Assembly: GCF_900636545.1 (NCBI RefSeq)
Contig: NZ_LR134290.1
Location: 2,108,001 to 2,172,000, forward strand
Direction of reading: 5' to 3'
Source: Pseudomonas mendocina
GTDB taxonomy: Bacteria > Pseudomonadota > Gammaproteobacteria > Pseudomonadales > Pseudomonadaceae
DNA length: 64,000 nt
Shown here: positions 9,860 to 21,177 of the stretch, piece after piece
Layout: every line of letters begins with the position of its first letter
How positions within the stretch are numbered: the first letter of the stretch is position 1
Position numbers and translations under genes: made by a program
Notes under the pieces: model-generated
The model's database searches: none
Seen by the model: the letters and a program-made list of their open reading frames with translations, nothing else
Told to the model about the DNA's origin: nothing

Positions 9860-12800
9860 ATGCGCCTGAAAAGCATCAAGCTGGCCGGCTTCAAGTCCTT
9901 CGTCGATCCGACGACGGTGAGCTTTCCCAGCAACATGGCGGCGGTGGTCGGGCCCAACGGTTGCGGCAAGTCCAACATCATCGACGCCGTTCGCTGGGTG
10001 ATGGGCGAGAGTTCGGCGAAGAACCTCCGTGGTGAGTCGATGACCGACGTCATCTTCAACGGCTCCAACACGCGCAAGCCGGTGACCCAGGCCTCCATCG
10101 AGCTGATCTTCGACAACAGCGACAACTCGCTGGTGGGCGAATACGCCGCCTTCGCCGAGATTTCCATCCGCCGCCGGGTGACTCGCGACGGGCAGAACAC
10201 CTATTTCCTCAACGGGACCAAGTGCCGTCGCCGCGATATCACCGATATCTTCCTCGGCACCGGCCTGGGGCCGCGCAGCTACTCGATCATCGAGCAGGGC
10301 ATGATCAGCAAGCTGATCGAGGCCAAGCCCGAGGAGCTGCGCAATTTCATCGAGGAAGCCGCCGGCATCTCCAAGTACAAGGAGCGCCGTCGCGAGACCG
10401 AGAACCGTATCCGCCGCACCCAGGAAAACCTGGCGCGCCTGACCGACCTGCGTGAAGAACTGGAGCGCCAGCTCGAACGCCTGCACCGTCAGGCCCAGGC
10501 GGCGGAGAAGTACCAGGAATACAAGGCCGAGGAACGTCAACTCAAGGCGCAACTGCTGGCCTTGCGCTGGCAGGGGCTGAACCAGCAGGTGGGCAGCCGC
10601 GAGCAGGTGATCGGCGACCAGGAAGTGGCCTTCGAGGCGCTGGTGGCCGAACAGCGCAGCGCCGATGCCGCCATCGAGCGTCTGCGCGACGGCCATCACG
10701 AACTCTCCGAGCGTTTCAACCTGGTGCAGGGCCGCTTCTATTCCGTGGGTGGCGACATCGCCCGCGTCGAGCAGAGCATCCAGCATGGCCAACAGCGCCT
10801 GCGTCAGTTGCAGGACGATTTGCGCGAGGCGGAGAAGGCGCGCCTGGAAACCGAATCGCACCTGGGGCACGACCGCACCTTGCTTGCGACCCTGGGTGAA
10901 GAGCTGGAAATGCTCCTGCCCGAGCAGGAGATGACTGCGGCTGCCGCCGAAGAATCCGCAGCCAGCCTGGAAGAGGCCGAGGCCGCCATGCATGGCTGGC
11001 AGGAGCAGTGGGACGGCTTCAACCAGCGCAGCGCCGAACCGCGCCGCCAGGCCGAGGTGCAACAGTCGCGCATCGCTCAGCTGGAGCAGAGCCTGGAACG
11101 CCTGGCCGAACGCCAGCGCCGCCTGAACGAAGAGTTGCAGCAACTGGCGGCTGATCCCGAAGACGCCACCATTCTTGAATTGAACGAACAGCTTGCTGCC
11201 GGCGAGTTGGAGCATGAAGCGCTGCAACTGGCCGAAGAGCAGCAGGCCGAGCGCCTGCAGCAACTGCGCGAGGAACTGCAGCAGGCCGGGCAGGCCCAGC
11301 AGCAGGCGCAAGGCGAGCTGCAACGCCTCAACGGCCGCCTGGCGTCGCTGGAGGCGCTGCAACAGGCGGCGCTCGATCCGGGGCAGGGCGCCGGCGAGTG
11401 GTTGCGCGAGCAGAACCTGCAACATCGCCCGCGTCTGGCTGAAGGGCTGCGCGTGGAAGCCGGCTGGGAGCTGGCGGTGGAAACCGTGCTCGGTGCCGAC
11501 CTGCAGGCCGTGCTGCTGGACGATTTCGCCGGCCTGGATTTCTCTGCGCTGGAGCAGGGCGAGCTGCGCTTGGCCAGCCTCGCCAGTGGCGGCGCACGCC
11601 GTGCTGGCAGTCTGCTGGACAAGATCGAGTCGAGCCATGACCTGTCGCCCTGGTTGGCCGGTGTGCGCCCGGTGGAATCGCTGGAGCAGGCGCTGGCCGC
11701 CCGTGCTCACCTGGCCGAAGGCGAAAGCCTGATCAGCCGCGACGGCTACTGGGTTGGCCGGCACTTCCTGCGTGTGCGCCGCGCTGCCGAGGCGGACAGC
11801 GGCGTGCTGGCGCGCGGTCAGGAACTCGAGCGTTTGCAGCTGGAGCGCGAAGAGCGTGAAGCGGCCCTGGCGCAACTGGATGAACGCCTGCTGGCGTTGC
11901 GCGATGATCAACGTCTTCAGGAGGAGCAGCGTGAGCAGCAGCGTCGCCAAGGCCAGGAGCTGGCGCGGCAACTGAGTGAGTTGAAGGCAAAGCTGTCCGC
12001 CAGCCAGGCCAAGGCCGAGCAACTGGGTCTGCGCCGTCGCCGTCTGCAGGACGAACTGCAGGAAGCGGCCGAGCAACGTGAGGTCGAGCAGGAACAACTG
12101 GGTGAGTCGCGCCTGCAACTGCAGGATGCGCTGGACGCCATGGCGCTGGATAACGAGCAGCGCGAAAGCCTGCTGGCCAGCCGTGACAGCCTGCGCGAGC
12201 GCCTCGATCGTGTGCGTCAGGAGGCCCGCCAACACAAGGATCACGCGCACCAGTTGGCGGTGCGCGTCGGCTCGCTCAAGGCGCAGCACGACTCCACCCG
12301 TCAGGCGCTGGAGCGCTTGCAAATGCAGGCCGAGCGCCTGCACGAGCGGCGCGAACAGCTGTCGCTGAACCTGGAAGAGGGCGAGGCGCCGCTGGAAGAG
12401 TTGCGTATCAAGCTCGAAGAACTGCTCGAACGGCGCATGGCGGTGGACGACGAATTGCGTCAGGCACGCCTGGCGCTGGAAGATGCCGACCGCGAGCTGC
12501 GTGATGCCGAGAAGCGCCGCACCCAGGCCGAGCAGCAGGCACAACTGCTGCGCAGCCAGCTGGAGCAACAACGTATGGACTGGCAGTCGCTCAACGTGCG
12601 GCGCAAGGCCCTAGCCGACCAGCTCGCCGAGGACAACTACGATCTTCACGGGGTGATCGCCACGCTGCCGGCCGAGGCCACGGAAAGCGCCTGGGAAGAA
12701 GAGCTGGAGCGCATGGCCGCGCGTATCGCCCGTCTCGGCCCTATCAACCTGGCGGCCATCGACGAGTATCAACAGCAGTCCGAGCGTAAGCGCTACCTGG

Positions 12801-13348
12801 ATGCTCAGGACGCCGACCTGGTCGAGGCGCTGGAAACCCTGGAGAACGTGATCCGCAAGATCGACAAGGAAACGCGCAATCGTTTCAAGGACACCTTCGA
12901 TCAGATCAACGGCGGTTTGCAGGCACTCTTTCCAAAAGTTTTCGGTGGCGGCAACGCTTATTTGGAACTCACCGGCGAAGATTTACTCGATACCGGTGTA
13001 ACCATCATGGCGCGGCCCCCGGGCAAGAAGAACAGCACCATTCATTTGCTCTCCGGTGGAGAGAAGGCGTTGACCGCCTTGGCATTGGTGTTTTCCATCT
13101 TCCAGCTCAATCCGGCGCCGTTTTGCATGTTGGACGAAGTAGACGCACCGCTGGACGATGCCAACGTCGGGCGCTATGCGCGACTGGTCAAGGAGATGTC
13201 GGCGACGGTGCAGTTCATCTATATCACCCACAACAAGATCGCCATGGAAATGGCCGATCAACTGATGGGGGTCACCATGCACGAGCCGGGCTGCTCGCGT
13301 CTGGTGGCAGTGGATGTCGAGGAGGCGTTGGCGATGGTGGAGGCGTGA
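9860..13348 (+). CDS. smc: Chromosome segregation ATPase SMC
   Basis: A 1162-residue structural maintenance of chromosomes protein, which condenses and organises the chromosome with ScpA and ScpB. The Walker A motif GPNGCGKSN is at residues 31-39. Two long coiled coils flank a hinge around residues 500-660. The C-terminal head carries LSGGEKALTALAL (near 1064) and Walker B FCMLDEVDAPLDD. The long runs of Gln, Glu, Arg and Leu in the arms explain the very long open frame on the opposite strand. Confidence 0.97.
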   Translation: MRLKSIKLAGFKSFVDPTTVSFPSNMAAVVGPNGCGKSNIIDAVRWVMGESSAKNLRGESMTDVIFNGSNTRKPVTQASIELIFDNSDNSLVGEYAAFAEISIRRRVTRDGQNTYFLNGTKCRRRDITDIFLGTGLGPRSYSIIEQGMISKLIEAKPEELRNFIEEAAGISKYKERRRETENRIRRTQENLARLTDLREELERQLERLHRQAQAAEKYQEYKAEERQLKAQLLALRWQGLNQQVGSREQVIGDQEVAFEALVAEQRSADAAIERLRDGHHELSERFNLVQGRFYSVGGDIARVEQSIQHGQQRLRQLQDDLREAEKARLETESHLGHDRTLLATLGEELEMLLPEQEMTAAAAEESAASLEEAEAAMHGWQEQWDGFNQRSAEPRRQAEVQQSRIAQLEQSLERLAERQRRLNEELQQLAADPEDATILELNEQLAAGELEHEALQLAEEQQAERLQQLREELQQAGQAQQQAQGELQRLNGRLASLEALQQAALDPGQGAGEWLREQNLQHRPRLAEGLRVEAGWELAVETVLGADLQAVLLDDFAGLDFSALEQGELRLASLASGGARRAGSLLDKIESSHDLSPWLAGVRPVESLEQALAARAHLAEGESLISRDGYWVGRHFLRVRRAAEADSGVLARGQELERLQLEREEREAALAQLDERLLALRDDQRLQEEQREQQRRQGQELARQLSELKAKLSASQAKAEQLGLRRRRLQDELQEAAEQREVEQEQLGESRLQLQDALDAMALDNEQRESLLASRDSLRERLDRVRQEARQHKDHAHQLAVRVGSLKAQHDSTRQALERLQMQAERLHERREQLSLNLEEGEAPLEELRIKLEELLERRMAVDDELRQARLALEDADRELRDAEKRRTQAEQQAQLLRSQLEQQRMDWQSLNVRRKALADQLAEDNYDLHGVIATLPAEATESAWEEELERMAARIARLGPINLAAIDEYQQQSERKRYLDAQDADLVEALETLENVIRKIDKETRNRFKDTFDQINGGLQALFPKVFGGGNAYLELTGEDLLDTGVTIMARPPGKKNSTIHLLSGGEKALTALALVFSIFQLNPAPFCMLDEVDAPLDDANVGRYARLVKEMSATVQFIYITHNKIAMEMADQLMGVTMHEPGCSRLVAVDVEEALAMVEA

Positions 13349-13560
13349 TGGCAGAGCGCCGTGGGATTAACTGAATATAGGCACAACCTTATGTTGCTCC
13401 CTGTGTAAAGTTGCCTTTCGTCGTGCTAGCTTATTGCCCACTTTTGTTACACGCGGAAAACGTCAGATAGAACATGAAGTTGGCGCCGCGTTTATAGTCG
13501 AGTTGTGATCCGATTGATTGGATCTTTTTTTCACCAGAATTGTTAAGGGTCAGGTATTTC

Positions 13561-14385
13561 ATGGAATTCGGTCTGCGCGAGTGGCTGATCGTTATTGGCA
13601 TCATCGTTATCGCTGGCATTCTTTTCGACGGCTGGCGTCGTATGCGCGGCGGCAAGGGTAAACTTAGATTCAAGCTCGACCGCAGCTTCGCCAATATGCC
13701 GGATGACGAAGGTGATCCGGACCTGTTAAGCCCGCCTCGTGTGGTCAATCGCGACCACGAGCCACAGCTCGATGAAGAAGACCTGCCGTCGATGAGCGCC
13801 AAGGACCTGCCGCGCCGCTCGCGTAACGAGCCGCAGCAGGGTGACCTCAACCTGGCGGTCGACGAGCCGGTACCAACCTTGCTCAACCCGGTCGATGAGG
13901 TCGAGCCGAGAGAGCCGAAGAAGCCCGCCAAGCCTGCCGCTGATGCTGCGCCGGTGGAAGAAGTGCTGGTGATCAACGTGGTCGCCCGCGACGACTTCGG
14001 CTTCAAGGGGCCGGCTCTGTTGCAGAACATCCTCGAAAGCGGCCTGCGTTTTGGCGAGATGGACATCTTCCACCGTCACGAGAGCATGGCTGGTAATGGC
14101 GAGGTGCTGTTCTCCATGGCCAATGCGCTCAAGCCCGGCACGTTCGATCTGGACGATATCGAAGGCTTCAGCACCCGTGCGGTGAGCTTCTTCCTCAGCC
14201 TGCCTGGCCCGCGTCATCCGAAGCAGGCCTTTGACGTCATGGTTGCGGCTGCACGCAAGCTGGCGCACGAACTGGGTGGCGAGCTGAAGGACGACCAGCG
14301 CAGCGTGATGACCGCGCAGACCATCGAACACTACCGCCAGCGCATCGTCGAGTTCGAGCGCCGGCAGTTGACCCAGAAACGCTGA
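13561..14385 (+). CDS. zipA: Cell division protein ZipA
   Basis: A 274-residue inner-membrane protein that anchors FtsZ at the division septum. It has an N-terminal transmembrane helix (about 6-24, [14 protein letters not shown]), a charged and Pro-rich linker (about 50-130), and a C-terminal FtsZ-binding domain (from [14 protein letters not shown] onward). ATG 13561 fits the family N-terminus (MEFGLREW); an in-frame TTG lies at 13540. It is followed by a terminator and then ligA. Confidence 0.95.
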   Translation: MEFGLREWLIVIGIIVIAGILFDGWRRMRGGKGKLRFKLDRSFANMPDDEGDPDLLSPPRVVNRDHEPQLDEEDLPSMSAKDLPRRSRNEPQQGDLNLAVDEPVPTLLNPVDEVEPREPKKPAKPAADAAPVEEVLVINVVARDDFGFKGPALLQNILESGLRFGEMDIFHRHESMAGNGEVLFSMANALKPGTFDLDDIEGFSTRAVSFFLSLPGPRHPKQAFDVMVAAARKLAHELGGELKDDQRSVMTAQTIEHYRQRIVEFERRQLTQKR

Positions 14386-16806
<2,421 letters not shown>

Positions 16807-16810
16807 TGGG

Positions 16811-16884
16811 GTTCGCGAGCAGCGCTCGCTCCTACAGCGGGCGAAGAGGCGCCGATCCTGTAGGAGCGGCTTCAGCCGCGAAAT
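16811..16884. repeat. REPIN (two inverted REP elements)
   Basis: An inverted REP variant ending GCTCGCTCCTAC (16811-16835) faces a direct REP beginning GTAGGAGCGGCTTCAGCCGC (16860 onward). Two REPs in opposite orientation about 25 nt apart form a REPIN. A further imperfect palindrome, CCCGGATTGCAGCCGGGC, follows near 16907-16926. All lie between convergent ligA and the glutaredoxin/GST-like gene. Confidence 0.8.
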
Positions 16885-16976
16885 GACCGCTGCAGGGTAG
16901 CTTCAAGGCTCCCGGATTGCAGCCGGGCCACGGTTCAGCGCAACGGTGGATGGCGCCTGATCCGCGTCCACCAGTG

Positions 16977-17345
16977 TCAGCCGGCGAAGCGCTGATCCAG
17001 ATAGGCGATGATCGCCTTGGACTCGTACAGCCAGGTGCTCTGGCCGTTTTCCTCGATGCGCAGGCACGGCACCTTGATACGGCCGCCTTGCTGCTCCAGG
17101 GCCTGGCGGTGCTCGCCGTCGTGCTTGGCGTCGCGCAGCTGCACCGGCAGGTTAAGGCGGTGCAGGGTGCGACGGACCTTGACGCAGAACGGGCAGGCGT
17201 GAAACTGGTACAGCGACAGGTTGGCCGTGGCGCGTTCGACCTCGGCTTGCGTCTCGGGGCTGCGCTTGAGCTTGCGCGGGCGGCTGATCCAGTCGGCGAA
17301 CACGACGAGCTGACCCAGGCCTATACGAAGAGCTTTGAGCAACAT
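16977..17345 (-). CDS. Glutaredoxin/GST N-terminal domain protein
   Basis: A 122-residue thioredoxin-fold protein. After about 35 residues of basic N-terminal leader comes LYQFHACPFCVKVRRTL, with the redox motif CPFC. The cis-Pro motif IKVPCLRIEE and the ending YESKAIIAYLDQRF match the GST N-terminal / YibF-like glutaredoxin family. There is no GST C-terminal domain. AGGAG lies 8 nt ahead of ATG 17345. It is downstream of folE on the same strand, with a hairpin between them. Its substrate is unknown. Confidence 0.85.
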   Translation of the reverse strand: MLLKALRIGLGQLVVFADWISRPRKLKRSPETQAEVERATANLSLYQFHACPFCVKVRRTLHRLNLPVQLRDAKHDGEHRQALEQQGGRIKVPCLRIEENGQSTWLYESKAIIAYLDQRFAG

Positions 17346-17366
17346 CTTTCTAACTCCTGAAATGCC

Positions 17367-17396
17367 GACGGCCGTTCACCGAAGTGAGCGGCCGTC
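17367..17396. terminator. Strong hairpin between folE and the glutaredoxin-like gene
   Basis: GACGGCCGTTCAC (17367-17379) pairs with GTGAGCGGCCGTC (17384-17396), a 13-bp stem with one G-U pair and a 4-nt loop. It lacks a clear T-run on the minus strand, so termination after folE is possible but not certain. Confidence 0.55.
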
Positions 17397-17409
17397 GTCT
17401 TGAGTGGTG

Positions 17410-17955
17410 TCAGCGAACCAGGTTGAGGAATTCACCGCGGGTCGCCGGGTTGGTGCGGAATTCGCCGAGCATCACCGAGGTGACCATGGACGAGTTCTGC
17501 TTCTCCACACCACGCATCATCATGCACATGTGCTGCGCCTCGATTACCACCGCCACACCGAGGGCGCCGGTGACCTGTTCGACCGCTTCGGCGATCTGCC
17601 GGCTGAGGTTTTCCTGAATCTGCAGACGGCGGGCATACATATCGACAATGCGTGCGACCTTGGACAGGCCCAGTACCTTGCCGTTGGGAATGTAGGCCAC
17701 GTGAGCCTTGCCGATGAACGGCAGCAGGTGATGCTCGCACAGCGAGTACAGCTCGATGTTCTTGACCAGCACCATTTCGCTGTTGTCTGAGCTGAACAGC
17801 GCACCATTGGTCACCTCTTCCAATGTCTGCTGATAGCCGCGGCAAAGGTACTGCATGGCCTTGGCGGCACGCTTTGGCGTGTCCAGTAGGCCTTCGCGGG
17901 AGACGTCTTCGCCGAGCTGACCGAGGATGGCGGTGTAGTGTTGTTCCAGGGACAT
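17410..17955 (-). CDS. folE: GTP cyclohydrolase I
   Basis: A 181-residue enzyme that converts GTP to 7,8-dihydroneopterin triphosphate, the first step to folate. The zinc-site residues are visible: [14 protein letters not shown] carries the Cys and His ligands, and [10 protein letters not shown] carries the second Cys. [12 protein letters not shown] and [10 protein letters not shown] complete the family pattern. Pseudomonads usually have more than one FolE; from memory this gene order (folE, Smr protein) matches folE2 of P. aeruginosa. Confidence 0.95.
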   Translation of the reverse strand: MSLEQHYTAILGQLGEDVSREGLLDTPKRAAKAMQYLCRGYQQTLEEVTNGALFSSDNSEMVLVKNIELYSLCEHHLLPFIGKAHVAYIPNGKVLGLSKVARIVDMYARRLQIQENLSRQIAEAVEQVTGALGVAVVIEAQHMCMMMRGVEKQNSSMVTSVMLGEFRTNPATRGEFLNLVR

Positions 17956-18040
17956 GGAAAATCCTGTTGGGTATCGAAGGGCGCAGGGTAGGGCGCCGGT
18001 ATTGGCCTGACAAGAGTGTCAGGCGTCTATACGCGTTTCG

Positions 18041-18598
18041 TCACTCGTCGCGACCATCCATCATGGTGCGCTTGAGGATGATGTACACCGCGCCAGTGCC
18101 GCCGTGTTTGGCCAGGCAGGAGCTGAAGCCCAGTACTTGCGGGTGCTGGCGTAACCAGGTGTTCACGTGACTCTTGATCATTGGCTTGCGCCCGTCCATG
18201 CGTACCGCCTTGCCGTGGGTGACGCGCACGCAGCGAATCTCCAGTTTGGTGGCTTCGGCGAGAAACTCCCAGAGCGTGTCGCGCGCTTTCTCGACGCTCA
18301 TGCCGTGCAGATCGAGGCTGCCGTCGAACGGAATCTGGCCAAGCTTGAGCTTGCGCATCTGGCCTTCCTGCATGCCGTTGGCAGCCCAGTACAGGGCGTC
18401 CTCGGCACCGACGTCGATGACGAACTGGTCGGACAGGCCATCCACCTTGATTTCGCCCTGGCTGATGGTCGCAGCCTGGCGCAAAGTGTTGAACTGCTTG
18501 CGATCGGATTTGGGTTTGCCGGTGTCGGCGCGGTCGTGCTTGAGCGGCTTGACGCCGCGCAGCTCGGCCTGGAACAGGGAAAAGTCGTCGTCTTGCAT
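18041..18598 (-). CDS. Smr domain protein
   Basis: A 185-residue protein with a C-terminal Smr domain (about residues 90-185). DLHGMSVEKARDTLWEFL and the later VRVTHGKAV and GGTGAVYIILKR are the family signatures (DxH and GxG). The N-terminal part is charged and probably flexible. Smr domains act as endonucleases or in ribosome-collision rescue (SmrA/SmrB family). The start at 18598 has GGAG upstream; an upstream in-frame ATG at 18640 is less likely. Confidence 0.88.
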   Translation of the reverse strand: MQDDDFSLFQAELRGVKPLKHDRADTGKPKSDRKQFNTLRQAATISQGEIKVDGLSDQFVIDVGAEDALYWAANGMQEGQMRKLKLGQIPFDGSLDLHGMSVEKARDTLWEFLAEATKLEIRCVRVTHGKAVRMDGRKPMIKSHVNTWLRQHPQVLGFSSCLAKHGGTGAVYIILKRTMMDGRDE

Positions 18599-18705
18599 CG
18601 GTGGCTCCGCGAAACAGGCGCGTATTTTATGGCCTGCCATCTCGGCGGGCCACCGCTGCGCAACGTTGAAGGCAGCCTCAGGTGATTTTTAGCTGCCTGT
18701 TGCCG

Positions 18706-19026
18706 TCAGTCGCGCTTCCTCATCAGTGCTGGTGACATGCTCAGGTCGCTGGGGCGGCGCAGGCGTCGGCGGCAGCGACGCCAGAAGGCGATGCCGGCCC
18801 ACAGCAGGAAAAGGCCGAGCAGCAGCAGGACGATGGCTTCTCCGGTGGAGTCGTTGAGCGTACCCAGTACCGGAGCACGGCCTGCCAGCGATGCGACGCC
18901 AGCCATCGACAGGAGGATGCCGAAGGCGGCGAGCAGGGCACCCAGGCCGGCACCGATGCGCAGGCGCCAGTGTTTCGGCTGGCGCGGACGCAGGCGGCGT
19001 GCATCGAAGTCGTCGGACAGCTTCAT
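18706..19026 (-). CDS. Small two-helix membrane protein, unknown function
   Basis: A 106-residue protein with a basic N-terminus (residues 10-22), two predicted transmembrane helices (about 24-48, GAGLGALLAAFGILLSMAGV, and 63-82, EAIVLLLLGLFLLWAGIAF) and a very basic arginine-rich tail. No enzyme motif is seen. It lies in the same-strand group as the Smr and isochorismatase-like genes. Confidence 0.7.
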   Translation of the reverse strand: MKLSDDFDARRLRPRQPKHWRLRIGAGLGALLAAFGILLSMAGVASLAGRAPVLGTLNDSTGEAIVLLLLGLFLLWAGIAFWRRCRRRLRRPSDLSMSPALMRKRD

Positions 19027-19107
19027 TCCGATTTCCTTTGGCTTATCGGCGGTATGACCGGCCGGTTTCGCTGGGGTTCCGCAGTCTGTCGGTCTTCGAC
19101 CGGAAAG

Positions 19108-19704
19108 TCAGATCAGCGACTTGGCTTGCGGCACGAGTGTGGCGAAGTTGTCACCGAGGGCGATCATCTCGATGCGGTGGACCTCGGCGGCTGCGATCAC
19201 GCTGCCATCCGGTGCGGGTAGATCGCGGGTGGCGCAGGCCGCATCGACCAGGGTGCAGCGATAACCGTAATCCTTGGCGGCGCGTACCGTGGTACTGACA
19301 CTGGAGTGGGTCATGAAGCCGCAGACGATCAGGTCCAGGTGGCCGAGTGCCTGGAGGCGATCATGCAGTTCGGTGCCGGCGAAGGCGTTGGGCAGGCGTT
19401 TTTCCACCACGATTTCGCCTGCCAGTGGCGCTGCCTCCGGCAGATGACGACCGCGTGGGCCGCTGGGGTCGAGCAGGCCGCCCGGGATGCCAAGGTGCTT
19501 GACGTGAACGATGTCGGTGCCGGCGGCGCGGGCGGCTGCCAGCAGGCTGGCGATCTCCGCCAGTGCAGGGTCCAGGCCGGGAAGTGCCAGTACGCCGCTG
19601 CGGTATTCTTCCTGGGCATCGATGATCAGCAAGGTCGCATTGCTCAGGCTGGCCGCTGCGTGGCCACGACCGGTGAGCTGGAACATGGTTTGCGGATGGG
19701 ACAT
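19108..19704 (-). CDS. Isochorismatase-family hydrolase lacking the catalytic Cys
   Basis: A 198-residue protein with the cysteine-hydrolase fold. The Asp and Lys of the triad are present (D29 in LLIIDAQEEY, K101 in VEKRLPNAF). The nucleophile position in GFMTHSSVSTTVRAA is S134, where most members have Cys. It may be an isochorismatase-type (Cys-free) hydrolase or an inactive relative. AGGAG lies 6 nt before the start. Substrate unknown. Confidence 0.85.
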   Translation of the reverse strand: MSHPQTMFQLTGRGHAAASLSNATLLIIDAQEEYRSGVLALPGLDPALAEIASLLAAARAAGTDIVHVKHLGIPGGLLDPSGPRGRHLPEAAPLAGEIVVEKRLPNAFAGTELHDRLQALGHLDLIVCGFMTHSSVSTTVRAAKDYGYRCTLVDAACATRDLPAPDGSVIAAAEVHRIEMIALGDNFATLVPQAKSLI

Positions 19705-19859
19705 CTCGGGCTCCTGGCTGATGGTGATGATTTGCCATTGTCCGCTGGCCAGAGCGGTCTGTGAACCTCTATCTGCGCCAATACTTGCTCAGGGCATGGT
19801 GCGAGAGCAGAATCGGAACTGCCCCGAAGGAGTCAGGGTCGTACGCAAAAGGAGTTGCC

Positions 19860-19988
19860 ATGTCGCTTTTGTCGCAGTTGTCCCCGCATTTCTGGCTTTT
19901 GTTCTCCATCGCCGTATCGGTCGCAGTGCTGCGCGAGTTGCGCCGCCCCGACGAGGATGCGGAACGCAAGAAACATAACGGCTCGTGA
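19860..19988 (+). CDS. Small 42-residue membrane-type protein
   Basis: ATG 19860 is preceded by AGGAG at ideal spacing. The product begins MSLLSQLSPHFW, continues with a hydrophobic stretch (LLFSIAVSVAVLREL) and ends in a highly charged tail. This looks like a single-pass small membrane protein. It is divergent from the isochorismatase-like gene and 78 nt before prmB. Function unknown. Confidence 0.55.
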   Translation: MSLLSQLSPHFWLLFSIAVSVAVLRELRRPDEDAERKKHNGS

Positions 19989-20066
19989 GCGCTCGTTAAT
20001 CCGACGTTCATGCGCTAGCTACCTGCACTGGGCTAAACTTCCGCACTTTTCATCCGGAGGCCGCCC

Positions 20067-20987
20067 GTGACCGCTCTCACTACCCGTTTACGTACCCTGC
20101 GTGATTACATCCGCTGGGCCGTCAGCCGTTTTCAGGCCGAGCAACTGTTCTTCGGCCACGGCACCGACAACGCCTGGGACGAGGCGCGCCAACTGGTGCT
20201 CGGCGCATTGCACCTGCCCTGGGAAATCTCCGACGCCTACCTCGATTGCCGCCTGGAAGACGACGAGCACGCCCACTTGCAGGCGTTGCTCCAGCGCCGA
20301 ATCGAAGAGCGTGTTCCTACCGCTTACCTGCTGGGCGAGGCCTGGTTCTGCGGTTTGCCCTTCGTGGTCGATGAACGCGTGCTGGTGCCACGCTCGCCAA
20401 TCGCCGAGCTGATCGACCGTCATTTCTCCCCTTGGCTGCCAGTCGAGCCTGCGCGAATCCTCGACCTGTGTACCGGCTCAGGCTGCATCGGCATCGCCTG
20501 CGCCTATGAGTTTCCCGAGGCGGAAGTGGTGCTGGGCGACCTGTCGTTCGAAGCGCTGGAGGTAGCCAATCTCAACATCGAGCGACATGGCCTGGAGGAA
20601 CGCGTCTATTGCGTGCAGGGTGATGGTTTCGCCGAATTGCCTGGACAGCGTTTCGACCTGATCGTGTCCAACCCGCCCTATGTCGACGCCGAGGACTTTG
20701 CCGACATGCCGGCCGAATACCAGCACGAGCCGGAGATGGGCCTCGCCTGCGGCGCTGACGGTCTGGATCTGGTGCGGCGCATGCTGGCCGAAGCGGCCGA
20801 TCACCTGACCGAGCGTGGCGTGCTGATCGTCGAAGTGGGCAACAGCCAGGTGCATGTCGAGGCACTGTACCCGGAAGTCGACTTTACCTGGCTGGACTTC
20901 CAGCGCGGCGGGCACGGCGTGTTCCTGCTGGCGGCCAAGCAGTGCCGCGAGTATCAGCAGCTGTTTCGTTCGCGTATCAACGGTTGA
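20067..20987 (+). CDS. prmB: Ribosomal protein L3 N5-glutamine methyltransferase
   Basis: A 306-residue SAM-dependent methyltransferase that modifies a glutamine of ribosomal protein L3. The SAM-binding motif is [14 protein letters not shown], and the glutamine-binding NPPY motif is in [13 protein letters not shown]. The N-terminal helical domain (1-110) fits PrmB rather than PrmC. The start is GTG 20067, with CGGAGG upstream. Confidence 0.94.
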   Translation: MTALTTRLRTLRDYIRWAVSRFQAEQLFFGHGTDNAWDEARQLVLGALHLPWEISDAYLDCRLEDDEHAHLQALLQRRIEERVPTAYLLGEAWFCGLPFVVDERVLVPRSPIAELIDRHFSPWLPVEPARILDLCTGSGCIGIACAYEFPEAEVVLGDLSFEALEVANLNIERHGLEERVYCVQGDGFAELPGQRFDLIVSNPPYVDAEDFADMPAEYQHEPEMGLACGADGLDLVRRMLAEAADHLTERGVLIVEVGNSQVHVEALYPEVDFTWLDFQRGGHGVFLLAAKQCREYQQLFRSRING

Positions 20988-21022
20988 TTCGCCGGTGCCG
21001 TTAGGTCGTGTAGGCCGTCAGT

Positions 21023-21177
21023 AGAGGCTGTTTACGATCTTTCGAGCTAGAGCGATACAAGGCGAAAGCAAGCGAGAAACGGTCGGGGTCGCGTTCGACT
21101 GTACTTTTGTACATGAGCATTTCGAGCTTGTTTTCAACGCAGTAGCGCCAACGCGCAGATGATCGTAAATAGTCTCT
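21023..21177. mobile_element. MITE-like element, about 155 bp
   Basis: The ends AGAGGCTGTTTACGATC (21023-21039) and GATCGTAAATAGTCTCT (21161-21177) are imperfect inverted repeats, 15 of 17 matching. The interior has no credible gene. The right end abuts the stop codon of the gene read leftward from 21977. The structure suggests a non-autonomous element mobilised by a transposase elsewhere. Confidence 0.6.

Noticed and set aside
9347..12571. Long open frame of 1074 codons on the minus strand
   Set aside because: It is antisense to smc. Its Leu/Gln/Ala-rich composition mirrors the coiled-coil codons of smc, and it has no ribosome site or family motif.
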